This document shows, in pieces, positions 23,156 through 35,517 of a stretch of 64,000 nucleotides of DNA. The notes beneath the pieces were generated by a model, which was not told the DNA's origin, ran no database searches, and saw nothing but the letters and a program-made list of their open reading frames with translations. Made by a program: the position numbers and the translations under genes. The DNA is from Phalacrocorax aristotelis (lineage: Eukaryota > Chordata > Aves > Suliformes > Phalacrocoracidae), in NCBI RefSeq assembly GCF_949628215.1, contig NC_134283.1:31536975-31600974 (forward strand), in the 5' to 3' direction. Position 1 is the stretch's first letter. Each line of letters begins with the position of its first letter.

Positions 23156-23202
23156 TTTTTGGTTCAGCAAGAGAATATGAGTATTCCTGAATGTCCCCAA
23201 CC
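23156..23202 (-). CDS. Putative short exon of unrecognised gene
   Basis: 47 nt with a fair donor (AAAAA|GTGAGG) and a weak acceptor (ACTAAATGCAG). It converts phase 1 to phase 0, exactly what is needed between the exons at 27973-28162 and 22921-23077. The 78-nt interval to the next exon is open in frame, so the two could also be one exon. In that case the interval would add a hydrophobic, membrane-like stretch (roughly IMVTAVIILYIYMVSFIS). Confidence 0.3.
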
Positions 23203-26200
23203 CTGCATTTAGTCAAGCCTCGTCTTTAGTACTGTAGACCTTCAGATATAATTTTTTCCCATCATCTCAGTTCACAGAGCCACAGACCATGTTTCTTTAC
23301 TTGGTATTAACTTCAAAGTACTTTTCCTTTTAAAATACAAGTCAATGTTATTTGTTAAATGACTGTTTTGAACTTGGATCCAATATTTTAAGTAAAAAAA
23401 AAAAAGAAAAAAGTTTTGTTTTGTTTTTTAACTGGAAGGAATCCAAACTATCCACGGCTTTTATAACCCAACTTCCTTATGAGTCAGGACATTTATTGCC
23501 AGAAAAATATTATTTTAACTTTATTGGTGCAATATAGTAGTGACATCTAGTGGCTTTCATCAGCGTCATGATGAGCGAGGGAGAGGCGCAACTGGCAGGG
23601 CTTGTGGGAACAGATCCAGTTCTGGGTTTTATTGTGCCATTGTTGAGAGTCAGTGGAAGTTGAATGAGCTCTTCTAAGATGCCTACAGAGTTTATTATAA
23701 TGATAAAATTCTAATAATATAATGAAAAGAAACGCTAAGTTAGGAAATTCTAATGGTATAACACCCATGTGTGATTTCTTCAGCTAACATTTGTAACAAG
23801 AAAGGCAAAACTAGTAACTTCCTTTATCCAACTAAAATATCTCATTGTTCACACTAGGGAGCTCCTTCACCAGGAACTAAAGAAACAATATTCTCAAATT
23901 TCTATATCAATGTTCAGTCTGAGGCAATTTACAGGCCATGTAGCCTAAATGCCATGGGCACAGCTCCTTTTGAAAGAAGCAGGAGTGGTGCCACAGTTTT
24001 CCATAAAGAAAGATCGTGTCTTAAACATTACTTTTTTTTCAAAGCTGAAGCTCCTCCTCAGCCAGGACACATTTGCCTGTGGACTTAATTTTACCCTCAG
24101 GAATACTGGAAAAGGTCAAGATTGGCCTTTTAGTAACAGGATTGAGGCAGTGCACTCACCAAACTGGCAGGGGCAGGGAACACTCACAAGGCTCCTGAAG
24201 TAAAAGTGTCACCAGAGGTTGGTAGAAATGTTAGCACTTCTAGTGCTGGCATGAAAGTTTATCATCACCTTTGTAGCTTAAAATATTTTTTTGTTAACTG
24301 TCAAACAGCATTAATATTATAACCAACTTCTGGGTTCCCTTTCTTCCTCTCAGTGAGCTTGCCTGCAAAATTTAGTTGGGCACAAAAATTGCCAGGTGTT
24401 CTTTGAAGACAAAGTGGATTATACCTGTCTGACAGTGCTCAACTGTCTTTGGAGCTCCAGGCTGGTAAACATTACTGTGATTTCAAATTCTACCATAGAT
24501 CTTATACTTGCTTCTGTCCCTTCAGCTCCAGTAGTTCTTCATTACTTGCTCAAACTTTCCACGTAGAAGGCCCATTTAACAAAAAGGCTGTAGCTGAGAA
24601 AAAGCTATTAATAATTGTTCTGTTTAGTCATGGACACTAGCTACATACAGAAAAGGAGATGAAATATTGGAAAACTTATTTTGTATAAGCATATTACCCT
24701 GTGTTGGCTGGCTGCAGCTTAGATAAACCACAGGATAGTTCTATAACAGACAGAGATCTTGCATGAGCTTTGCTGAGAAAGCCTGCGTAATGCAACTGCT
24801 GGGTTATGGCTCTCTGCAGGTGTGCGCCTGGGTGCGCGTGTGTATATGTGCATGCACATGTTTTATTATGAAAGGATTTACTTTTCCGCGTGCAGCAGTG
24901 ACAGCACCCCCAGAGGAAGTCATAGCTGGGAAGTATCTAATATAATATTTGCACTGCGTCTGCAGTTTGTGTCAGGATGCCAACGCTGTTGCTCTGCTCT
25001 CCCGCCTCGGGATTATTAGGGGTTTGTAACATTAAATATAATGACTGTCTCTGAAGTTTAGAGTTAAGAACTGAGATGTTTTTTTCCATGTTGGCAGTTA
25101 ATTTGCAGCCTTCTTCCGTGGAAGGCAGGCCAAGGAAACAAGCGGTCAGCTCTACATCTGCCTGAAGCACCTCCATGGAGTCAACCTACTGCTTCCACCC
25201 TGGATGAAGCTTCTACCCAGCCTTCACTTGCTGCTTGTCCCCAGCTCCATTGTGCTCCTACAGCCAGGCTGAGGTCAGACATGGGGGTGTCCTCCAGTGC
25301 TCCTCGGGCAAAGCCCCCTTGGGCAATGCAGCCCCAGTCCCAGGGCTGCGGCCAAGGTCGTCTCCAGGATCTGAAGTGCTGCTGCCCACACGGCAGCATT
25401 CCCCACACGCTGGAAAGTGGTGAGTCAGAGCAGCGGCTTGAGAGAGACTTCAAATACTCCAACAGGTCTGGCAGAAATATTTATACACCTGCATTTTCAA
25501 ATATGCTCTACTTTCTCACTTTATAAATACATGGGATCCAGTTGAACACTTGGCCTAGCAGAGCCAAGCATGCCCCTTTTTATTTGATGAACCAGCTGTT
25601 TTTCTGGCCTGTTCATATAAACATATTTGTGTGTGTTGATTTTGCAGTTCATTGGGAAAAAGAAACAGATGACAGGTCATATGTGCATTTTTGTTATGTA
25701 TATAACTACCACATAGAAAATTCCCTTCAGTCCATTTACTTGTTTACTTTGCATGAAAGGAAGCAGCACATAAAACACTTAGAGAAGGCACAGGAGGCAG
25801 ACTGTTAATGCTTTTTTAACCAAACAGACGCAAAATCAGTTCATACAGGTGAGATGTTGCAGTGGGTCTGTTTACAAATCACCATGGGCTACAATACCAT
25901 GTGATATGAGTCCACGCATGGGACAACTGGTGTAGCCTGGACAGCAAGCTCCTGCTCACATATTCATTCCTTTGGTTTTGGCTTCCACACCTGTGTTTCC
26001 ATGTGTGAACTGGCAGCAACATTCAAGATTCAGACCAGCATTTGCAAAGGATCTGAGATAGCCCCTTGTGGCCCTAAAATGCCACACCAGTTGGGCAGTT
26101 TGTAGGTTGCTTCAATTCTCTCCTTCCACACAGGTAGACAAGTCAAAAACCTACCCTGCTTATCTCTGGCATTGCTCATATGTGGACAACAGACGCAGGG

Positions 26201-27972
26201 TTGTACTCCTCCCTGCATGGAGGCTTGTCAGGAGCTAATGCCATACGACAATCTCAATGAGCTCATAAAATTATAACGGGATGTCAAGGAATTTATTGCA
26301 AAGTCTGAAAAAGAAAAACATTTCAATATCCTATTATGGCCTCTCCCCAGCACTATAACCTGCTGAGAACTAGGCTTTAATATGCTGTACTAGCCAATCG
26401 CTCTGAACTTTGACTTCTATTTGGAGGCATTGTTTTTTATTCAGCTATAAATAAGCTGAATTATGGGCTTTTTCAAGGGAGACATGCATCTGGAACGTTA
26501 CATGGAAAACCTCAGGTTAATGCTCTGTCAGTTTGTCTAGGCAGTAAAAGGTAATTGCATGTAACACCGCTAAAGTTGTGCAATCCCCAACATAAGAAAC
26601 TTTGCTTCACACAAATCACTGGAATTAGACAAGGGATAGGACATACTCCCTGGAGATGCTAAATTTCAACTTGCCAGTTTTATTCCTTACACTTACCTTA
26701 AGAATACATTATAATATAATTTTTTGCTCTATTTCTGGTTCTCATTGGAACCAAACTGCAGAAACTAAAGCACTAAAAAATGGTTCGTATTGGTAAACAT
26801 TCACATTTCACCAGCTGCTTGAAACAGTTATGGTATTTTTTCACAGCAATGTGCCTCTTCCATTTCATCAGCAATATCACTGAACTCTTCATATTATGCA
26901 GCAACCGAAATTTTAAAGGTCTTATTTTCATGTGTGATTTTTATTATATGATTTCACAGCCAAGCCAAAAGGGAGAAGACAAGTTAACAAATACAGCCCA
27001 TTTCCCAAAAGAAAGGTGTGTATTCTTGACAATATCAGTTGTAACAATGGTGATGGATTTGCATAAGCCAACAGGATAAAGCAGTGTAGCAGGACTAGCC
27101 AAAAAGATACCAGTAAACTGTGAAGTTTTATTTAATTTTGAAGAAAAATGTAATACTCCCTGCTTCCTTTGGAATTTTACACAACTTTTCATTTCTCTGT
27201 AAAATTTTGAAAGCAGCTTTATCTGAAAGCTCCCAAGGGGGTGTGCTGCTGGGACAGGACACTTGTGTAATGTACCTGAACTCACATGCTCTTTAGAAGT
27301 GAGTGAACAGCTTCACTGGGGAGAGGGGAGATGTGCCTGCTCTGCCTAAATGCTAGCTATTCCTTTCAAGTATGATAAGCAAATAGGGACCCCTTCAACT
27401 CTGTAAGCAAGACAACCTCAGTTGGACTGGCCCCAAAAATAAGTAAGGAGAACAACCTACTTAATCAACAGCTGAGCCAGGTGGCTGAATATATGGGAGA
27501 GAAATCATTTCCAAGTTGTGCGCCAAGCTCATGTTCTCTGCAGTGGGGCCCTGTTTTGTGCTGGGGAAGAGTTAGGACTCTGAATCGCAGTGTCATGGGA
27601 TGCTTTGGGCAGAGAATTGACTGCTGTTGGCTGGACGTGCTGAGAGACAGTGCTGATCTTGCTGTAGCTCTGAAAATAGATCTGCACCTGCTATTAGCAT
27701 CAGCTTTGCCATCAAAATCCTGTCCAAGGGTGTAAATAACTTACGAATAAGAAAGATTTTGAAAATAGACTCCACTCTTTCTCCCTATCAAGGAAACATC
27801 CCAGAAAAGTAGTCCAAATCTTTCACACCACTCAAAAGTCAAGACAGAGCGTTACAAGAAGGAAGCATAAAACAGACCCTCACTCAACTAACTGTGCAAT
27901 GAAAGAGTGCAACAAACTAACCTCGATTAAAAATGTGGTCAAAGATCCAGGTATAAATTGATTTGAATGTAC

Positions 27973-28162
27973 CTGAAGAACTACCCAGGCACTGAAGTGG
28001 ACTTGCATGTGCCAGCTTCTCTGCTCCTTTTCTTACTCTCTCTTTATCTTGCATGTGGGTTCCAGGCTTGCCAAAATACTGACTGACTCCTGGTGTCTTC
28101 TGTTTTGTACCTGCTGCCCCTGCTGCCCAGGATGACAGTTGCAGCTGAATGTGGTTTTTATT
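27973..28162 (-). CDS. Putative exon of unrecognised gene
   Basis: A pyrimidine-rich acceptor (TATCTTCTTTCATTCACAG) and donor (TTCAG|GTACAT) bound 190 nt that are open throughout in phase 0 to 1. It encodes 63 residues, basic and polar, with KTPGVSQYFGKP near the middle. That motif vaguely recalls a PCNA-interaction (PIP) box but lacks the canonical spacing, so I make no functional claim. Confidence 0.42.
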
Positions 28163-28854
28163 CTGTGAATGAAAGAAGATAATAGAAGATATCATAAGTA
28201 AGCGTTTCAAGAACAACTAATAATTTTAAACGTTTTTATTTTGGGGTATGACTTGAGCTGCTTGAAATTCAATACCTGGATTGCAAAGTAGTTCAACAAT
28301 TACTCTAAATTAATCTTCAACCACTGTGATTTCCAAAATCGTGACATTTTTCAAAATCTTTGCCTATGAGTTTAAAATGAGGACAAAACACCCTGTCTAC
28401 TCCAGAGTCATTATCCCCCGACAAAGTTGGAGGGATTTGGTTGAAGGTGCTCACAAACTATTTACAAGCAATAGGTTCTGGGATGCTGCTAAGGAGGAGC
28501 TAGGTAATGAACAGGTATACACATAAATAATAAAAACTGATTATAAAGGGAATATAAATCCAAAGACAGCAATAGCAACTTCAGCTATATATGTCTGCTA
28601 GTTTTGTCGACGTCACTGCACCACTTGCTTTAAACCAGTAGTTTTCATATTGTATGCACAAGTAACTTTTCCGTTCAAACTAGTTCCCACCTAGTGCCCA
28701 AATTTTCCTGTTTGACAAACCACTTTGCTTATTCCAAACTCAGCTAAAGCAGAGCTTGCACCACCTGTATGTGACTGGGGCAAGCAGAGGGTCTCAGCTG
28801 AGAAGGGCTCTCATGCTGTCAGCCCATACAACACCACATATACTTCCCAATCAC

Positions 28855-29127
28855 CGTCATACTGCTCCCACTGGAAATTTTATTATTGGGAATCAGGCTG
28901 GATTTGTGCTGAACTCTCCTCAAAGATGGAGAATTAAAACCACTGGTTTGGCATAGGTGTCCTTGAACTATCTCAGAATAAGCTAAAATAAAACTTGCCT
29001 TAGGGTTGTGTCCCCATTTACCTTGAACTCTGATGGCCCTGTTGTTCACATGAATGCTCATGCTCTTCTCACACTGGACTGCAGCACTGGCTGAGCAAAA
29101 AGGACACATATCCAGTCCATTAACTTC
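28855..29127 (-). CDS. Putative exon of unrecognised gene, CPFC motif
   Basis: The acceptor TATTTTTTTGTTCAG is strong; the donor ACG|GTGATT is acceptable. 273 nt, open throughout in phase 0 to 0 (91 residues), so it splices in frame to 27973-28162. It begins with a possible zinc-binding element, MCPFC followed 16 residues later by H, then a Ser/Asn-rich basic part. A donor-like GTAAATG at 29021 and acceptor-like TTTTATTTTAG at 28983 lie inside. The 39-nt piece between them is in frame and too short for a typical intron. Confidence 0.42.
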
Positions 29128-29999
29128 CTGAACAAAAAAATACTAATTTTCCTTAAAGAGGAATGTCATCTGGATGCCTGTTCTATCACTGCAGTAACTG
29201 AGAAGGAGCATGGCCCAGCATATTTGGATTGTGTCACATGGGACAAGTTAAAAGCTCAGCAATGGGCTCAGGAATTGCCAAAAAGTCATAGAGGTGGTGG
29301 AAGAAGTAAAAGTCTCGCCAGCTCTCACATGAATGTGTGTTGGCTCTAGCATTCACGCTGGAAGTCTTTATGTGGCAACTTGAATTTCCTCATTTCACTC
29401 CTCTTGTTTCAGTTATCCGGTCATGGAGTGAAAAAGCAAAACAAAACAAAAGCACCCAACATACATGATTAATCACTCACTCTGCGTAACTCACAGTAAA
29501 TAGCCAAAGGCTAGTCACGGCAAATAATTCACCAGCACTCTGCAAGCTGAAATACATTTGTATGGAGTGTTCAGCCAGTTCTGATGAGCAGACTCTTAGA
29601 AATAGGTATTTGCAGGAAACTCATCAACAGAAGAAAAAGATTATATTTATTACTGGCATCTTAGCCAGTTCTATTATTTGCCTAATATGGAAAAACATGG
29701 TAAGGATGAAGCAGAAGGTGCAAACAAATCACGACATGCTCACCAGAAAACCAGCTGGATACAAGGGTCCCACACCACTGGGAAAGACACTTGAGTTTAT
29801 CAACATGCAGGATTTGGACCTCTCAGCAACCACAAGTGGGGCACAATTTTCAAAAGCTTTGCTAAATTCAGCCGCGTACAAATCTCATCTATTCAAAAGC
29901 ATGTGAAACCAGGCATACAGAGCCCTTTTGAAAATCCAGCCGTCCAACTTGGTCCCTAAATGAGGACTGAACTCTGGTGAAACTAACCATTCAAAACTA

Positions 30000-32900
30000 A
30001 TAACCTGGCTTCAGGCTTGCTATTGCCTCACAGTGGTCATCAGATATGAGAGAAAAATGAAACCTTGAGGGCAAAAGATCTTATCCGAGATCATCAGTAG
30101 AAGTGCATTGCTCTGCAACCTTGATTTCTAAATGGCCTCCCCTCGTAGTATACCCCAAGTGTCACATGGCCTGAAACAGAGATGGATCAGCACCAGCACA
30201 TACTCAGCTGTAAATAGATCATCTATAACGCTGTTGCATTTTGTATTCCCATCTTGCCAACAGATATTAGGCCATGTGTCTGGTCATGAGAGAAAGAACT
30301 TAAGCCCTGGAATAATAGCTCCAAAATTTTCCTTTGTACATTGTTGTGGAATAAGGGCCCCTAAGCAAGACCAAGGTCCTGTTGTGGCTGAGTGAAATGA
30401 TTCATGTAAAGTCATGAATGAGCAGGGGAGTATCTAAACTGAAGCAGAGCCCATATCTCCGAGCGGGTGGAGGCTACCCACCAGCCCACACTCCTGCTCG
30501 CTGCTCAGAAACTCAACCCAACTCCAGCCCTTCCTCACGGCTGGGATATTTACCCCACCACTTTGCCGTCTGAAGTGGTGTCATGGCAGAGTGTGTGCCA
30601 AGGAAATAACCTGACAGAGCCAGACTTACTAAAAGGCTTTCACCTGTAGAAGGCTAGTAAAGCACATGGAGACCCCAAAACCACTGTTACTGACACAGGT
30701 ACGTTTGAGATTAACAGCAAGCAGAGAATAAGCAAAAAAAGACACACAAAATAAAAGAGAAACGTAGAATGAAGTTCTGCTCTAAGTCTGTTCTGCTGCT
30801 GCTCTGAGGCATTGTTTCCCAAGAAATTATGCTGCTCTAAGGTTAATTACTAAATACAATATCTATGTTTGCTTTCCTTCTTGCATCCATACAAAATAAC
30901 TATGCACTCCAAAAGAGCCACAGCAAAACAAACAACCAACCAGCACAGGCAGGTCTTTGTTGTACTTGTTTGATGGCATTGCTTGTCATTGCAACAAAAG
31001 GTCACTGAGCAATTTAGGGCATTTTGTCCACACCTTTACATCCTGCGGTTGTGTCAAACAGGGCCCTGTCATATCTAAAGTACAACATTTCTAGTACAAA
31101 ATGCCTGCAGGCTTGATATTTTCCCCAAGGATGATGCAAAGGAAAAAGACCTCAGATATGTAAATATTCGGAAGGGGCAGTACAGAAGAGACAAACACAG
31201 TACAAGCAAGAAACCAGTTCATATATGCAGATTCAAAACTGCAAATACCAGCGTTTTAGGACTGCATACATCCCAGCAAACACGAGAGGAACACTCAAGA
31301 GGTCATCTAGCATGTTTTCTTGCCCAGTAACAGGACCAAGAATACTTCTCTTATAAAAATAAAACAGGGTGCATATTTCTGCTCCCTCTGTTCTGGAAAG
31401 CCCACATTCTGCTCACCAAGATCTTCCAAAGTAACTTCAAAGCGGAGGTGCGATAAGGAAGGCATGTGAGCAAGCACGTGCTTGAATGTGACAGCATTAT
31501 CATGCTTGACAAGGTGTGCAAATTAGCTCAGGCACTTGCTAACCCCATGCCTGCTGCAGTCCCTCTCTGCAGCAAACGAGGCCCTGTAAGCATGGCTTTG
31601 AAGGAAAAGCTAATTCCTTCTTCAGCATCACTATTTGCCTTGCAGGTCATGCAGGGCTAATTTTGGTGTTTCTTTTATTGCTGCTCTTGCCCTGAATATA
31701 TGATTTTTCTCCCTCCGTTCCAGTTTTCTTTCCAACCCCTGTCAGGACAACCAGTGCAGGCATTTATGGCCTTTCCGTTTGCTGAAATGTGATCTTTAGC
31801 AAAGCAAAGTTTGACCTCTCTTGCCTTTCGGGCCAGTACAGCTTTCTCTTAAGGCATCACTGGGAGTGGGCACACAGTAGCTTTTTCACAGAGCAGCGAG
31901 GATCCTGCTGAGTGAAAAGACAGCATTTTTTCAAGGTGAACAACGCAAACTCACACACAACCCCAGACCTGTGCCTTTGTCACATTTCCAGAGGGACTGC
32001 TAGATGCGACCCGAAATCAGAGCTGGGAAGACATGAGGACCAGTGCATCTCCAGCAAGCAAGAGATTCCAACTGCAGCACAGCCTCTCTTATACATCCCC
32101 TGCCCCTTTATTTTAAAAAACAAGCAAACAAAATAAATACAGATACATCACTACTGGAATCTAGCGTGGCACCCTGCTTAGCCACATGCTTGCCTAAAAA
32201 AAAAAAATCTCCCCTGGGAACACAACCACTTCCACACAAATCTTTTTCTAAGTCCTGCTTACAGTTAAACTCCCTGGTGTAGTATCACCATCTTCTAAGG
32301 TCCTTTCCCAGCCTCTTAGTCCAGCAGCTGTCCCAATGAATTTGGCAAATGCATGCGATGGTGAAGCTAACCAGCCCAGCTACTTGGCAGCTGCTTGCTG
32401 CTGGGCCCTGCTCTTTTTGCTGGTCCGTATTTCCACCAAGCCTTTCCCACACTTAAGAAGATTCTCCATGGCTGTTGCTGTGGCAGACCGCTAAGGAGCA
32501 TGCTGCCTAGTCCTTTCCATTTCTCTCTTCTCTCCCAGAGCAAGGCAGTTTGTTCTTCCTCAGCATTACTAGAAAATTTAAAAGATTGTGTTGTGTGTTG
32601 AGTGTGGGATTAGGAAGTATGAGTATGCTTGCTTTTGGTCCTTTCATTTGTGAATTTGAAAATTTTTGTCAGTTTTTGACACCAGCAGCATGAAGAGACA
32701 AAACGACAAAACCAGATGGAGATCGCCTGGGGGTACCTGTAGAATGCATTGGTTTTGCCATAAATGTAAAATTGGAACATGCAGTAACTCCAGCCTAAGA
32801 TGATCTTGTCCAAAGGAAAGCCTTGTTGTAGACAGCATTGGCACAGAGGTTAATGCAGTGCACTGATCTGGCCACAGACTTTATCCAAGATATAAACTGC

Positions 32901-34814
32901 TCTTTTCCTCCATGCTGCAGCTCCTTAGCAAGGAACAGGGCTAGCCCCTCCTTTCTCCCATCCTTTTCTGGCCTTATCTGTTCAGAAAAATCTGGTCATT
33001 CAGGTACACACAATTTTTAAAAAAAAACTATGTTTCTACAGCAAATACAGACTCAGCATTTGTTCCATTTTCAAAATACCAGATAACATTTTTTTCCTAA
33101 GGTAAAAGCTTTGGAGTGCACAGCCTTGCTGAGATAGATCAGAAAGATCAAGGTAAACCCAGGCTGGAATGAACTTACCAGCTGAAGCTATGTAAGCCAA
33201 CGCATCAAGACAGCAGGAAGTCTTGGGAGGGTGGTAAAATTAAATTTTTCCCAAGTGAAACACTTTTATTAATTTGATAACCACCATCATTTTATTTTGA
33301 TATTAACTAAGATTCCAATCTAGATAGTGGGAAATGGCAGCTTTCTGTTAAAATCTGAGGGATTTTTTTTTTACAACAACATTCAAAAAGCTTAGAAGCA
33401 TTTACTGTGTTTCTGATGGAGAGTTTCACCTATAGGCAGCATACACTGGTATGTGTTTTAAAAAATATTTCCATATGCTAAAGGAATGCAAATGATTGCC
33501 AAAGAAAGTGGCTGTTACAGCAGCAGGCTAGGGCTGTTTTTAAAGGAAAAACTGCTGCAGAAACGAGGTATCCACAGAGGTGCACTAAAGCAACACTAAC
33601 TGCAGTGACCTTGAGATGACCTAGACCTCCTCATATTACAAAAATGAAAAGGGAGTTAGAAAATCTGAGGCCAATTAGGCGCTTTTTTTCCTGGAGACAT
33701 GATGAAATTTCCTGAAACAAAAACTTTAGCAAATTCTATAAAATACTTCTAGCTTTGGTGGAAAAATAAATTATTGCCTTTTTATCTCCTCATTCCTGAG
33801 GCACAGAACTGGCCCACTTCTGTTTGTGCAGATGGATTGGAGGGAAAACACCCAAAGAAGGGCCAAGTGGTGAGATTCTTGGCACAAGCAATTAAGTGTG
33901 AAGTTATTCTCAGGGCTGCCTATTTGTTATTGCAGCAGGAATCATTAAGATTATATGGAAAGATATTGTCTGGGAAAAAGTGTGAAGTAAGGATTATATG
34001 TCCTGAAATGCGATTAGCAAGCAAAGCATCGTCTGTCCTCAATGGGGTCTCTCTGGACCGGCAATATGGAGGTGGCTGTGCTCAGGTGGCTCCCAGGATG
34101 CTTGGCTTTTGGTCTGAACTTTACTTCTGAAGCACATCTATCAACCAGGCACAGAGGCAGGAGCCATCACTGAAGAGAAGGTTGTCTCTCCACTGCCCTC
34201 CAGTGCTTCATATTCATTTGTATCCATCCCAATGGATGTTCATGGCAGCATTCAGTTTCTAGTGGGTTCAAGGTGCTGTGGAGCATCACCCCTGTCATGT
34301 GCAGGCAGAAGCTGATCCCGAAGGAGGGTTTGGTGTTCAGCAGCCTCCCATCATCACAGCCAAGCAGAGATGGGTGTGATGGCTCAGCCTCCTGTTGAAC
34401 TGTCCCGTATTGGCTCTCCTGGGGAGAGGCATGACTTTGCCTGGCCTGCACAGGCTGCTGCCCATGGTGTCTGGACACGCCAGGCACCAGCCACATGGTG
34501 GGAAGAGACCTACCTCCTGGCAGAGCTGTGCCCTTGGCTCGCAGCTGAAGACAGGTTGTCCTTGCAGAGGTTACCTCCTACCCAAGGATGCAGCCAAGGC
34601 TCCCATGGGATATACAACAAAAAGCATGTCCTCTCTCCTGCCCTGCGCCTGGGTGGGCTCCCCAGCCAACAGGTACCAAGTCCTAGAGCCACTGTTCTGC
34701 TTTTCCCATCCCCATGCCCCCTTGCACCCCTCTTTTATTTGCAGGCCAGGTCTAGGCCAGGATCAAATAGAGAGGGCCTGCAGAGGGATGGGACACTGTG
34801 CCAAGGAGTAGCAG
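30000..34814. other. No gene recognised; intron of the putative gene
   Basis: AT-rich DNA with short frames only. I saw no repeat family or splice-bounded coding segment that I could support. It would be intronic if the minus-strand gene model holds. Confidence 0.35.
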
Positions 34815-35517
34815 GATGAGGATTAGGGAACAGCTCTGTTGAGAAGGACCTGGGAGTGCTGGTGGACAATAAGCTGACCCTGAGCCAGCAATGTGCCCTT
34901 GTGGCCAAGGCAGCCAATGGTATCCTGGGGTGCATTAAAAGGAGTGTGGCCAGCAGGTCGAGAGAGGTTATCCTCCCCCTCTTCTCTGCCCTGGTGTGAC
35001 CACATTTGGAGTGCTGTGTCCAGTTTTGGGACCCCCAGTTTAAGAAGGATGTGGAACTGCTTGAGCAAGTCCAGCGGAGAGCTACCAAGATGATCAGGGG
35101 ACTGGAGCATCTGTCGTAGGAGGAAAGGTTGAGAGACCTGGGTTTGTTCAGCCTAGAGAAGAGAAGACTGAGGGGGGATTTCATAAATACCTATAAATAT
35201 CTAAAGGGTGGGCGTCAGGACGATGGGCCTAGGCTGTTTTCAGTGGTGCCCAATGACAGGACAAGGGGCAATGGGCACAAGTGGGAACATGGGAAGTTCC
35301 ACTTAAACATGTGAAAAATCATCTTTCCTGTGAGGGTGACAGAGCAGTGGCACAGGCTGCCCGGAGAGGTTGTGAAGTCTCCTTCCCTGGAGGTATTCCA
35401 AACCCTCCTGGATGCGTTCCTGTGCCCCCTGCTCTAGGTGTCCCTGCTCAAGCAGGGGGGTTGGACAAGACGATCTCCAGAAGTCCCTTCCAACCCCTAC
35501 TATTCTGTGATTCTGTG
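34815..35517 (+). mobile_element. CR1 LINE fragment, decayed
   Basis: Plus-strand remnants of the CR1 RT C-terminus ([29 protein letters not shown]) are interrupted by in-frame stops near 34997 and 35117. The 3' end at 35502-35517 is two copies of the CR1 terminal octamer in the form ATTCTGTG. It differs in subfamily from the copy at 12018. Confidence 0.93.

Noticed and set aside
27593..27775. Possible minus-strand exon between 27973-28162 and 23156-23202
   Set aside because: The acceptor is pyrimidine-poor and no usable donor exists before its stop; the neighbouring exons already join in phase without it.
29562..29906. 114-codon plus frame with one hydrophobic segment
   Set aside because: Length is within chance for AT-rich DNA in six frames, and no promoter, splice or domain evidence supports it.
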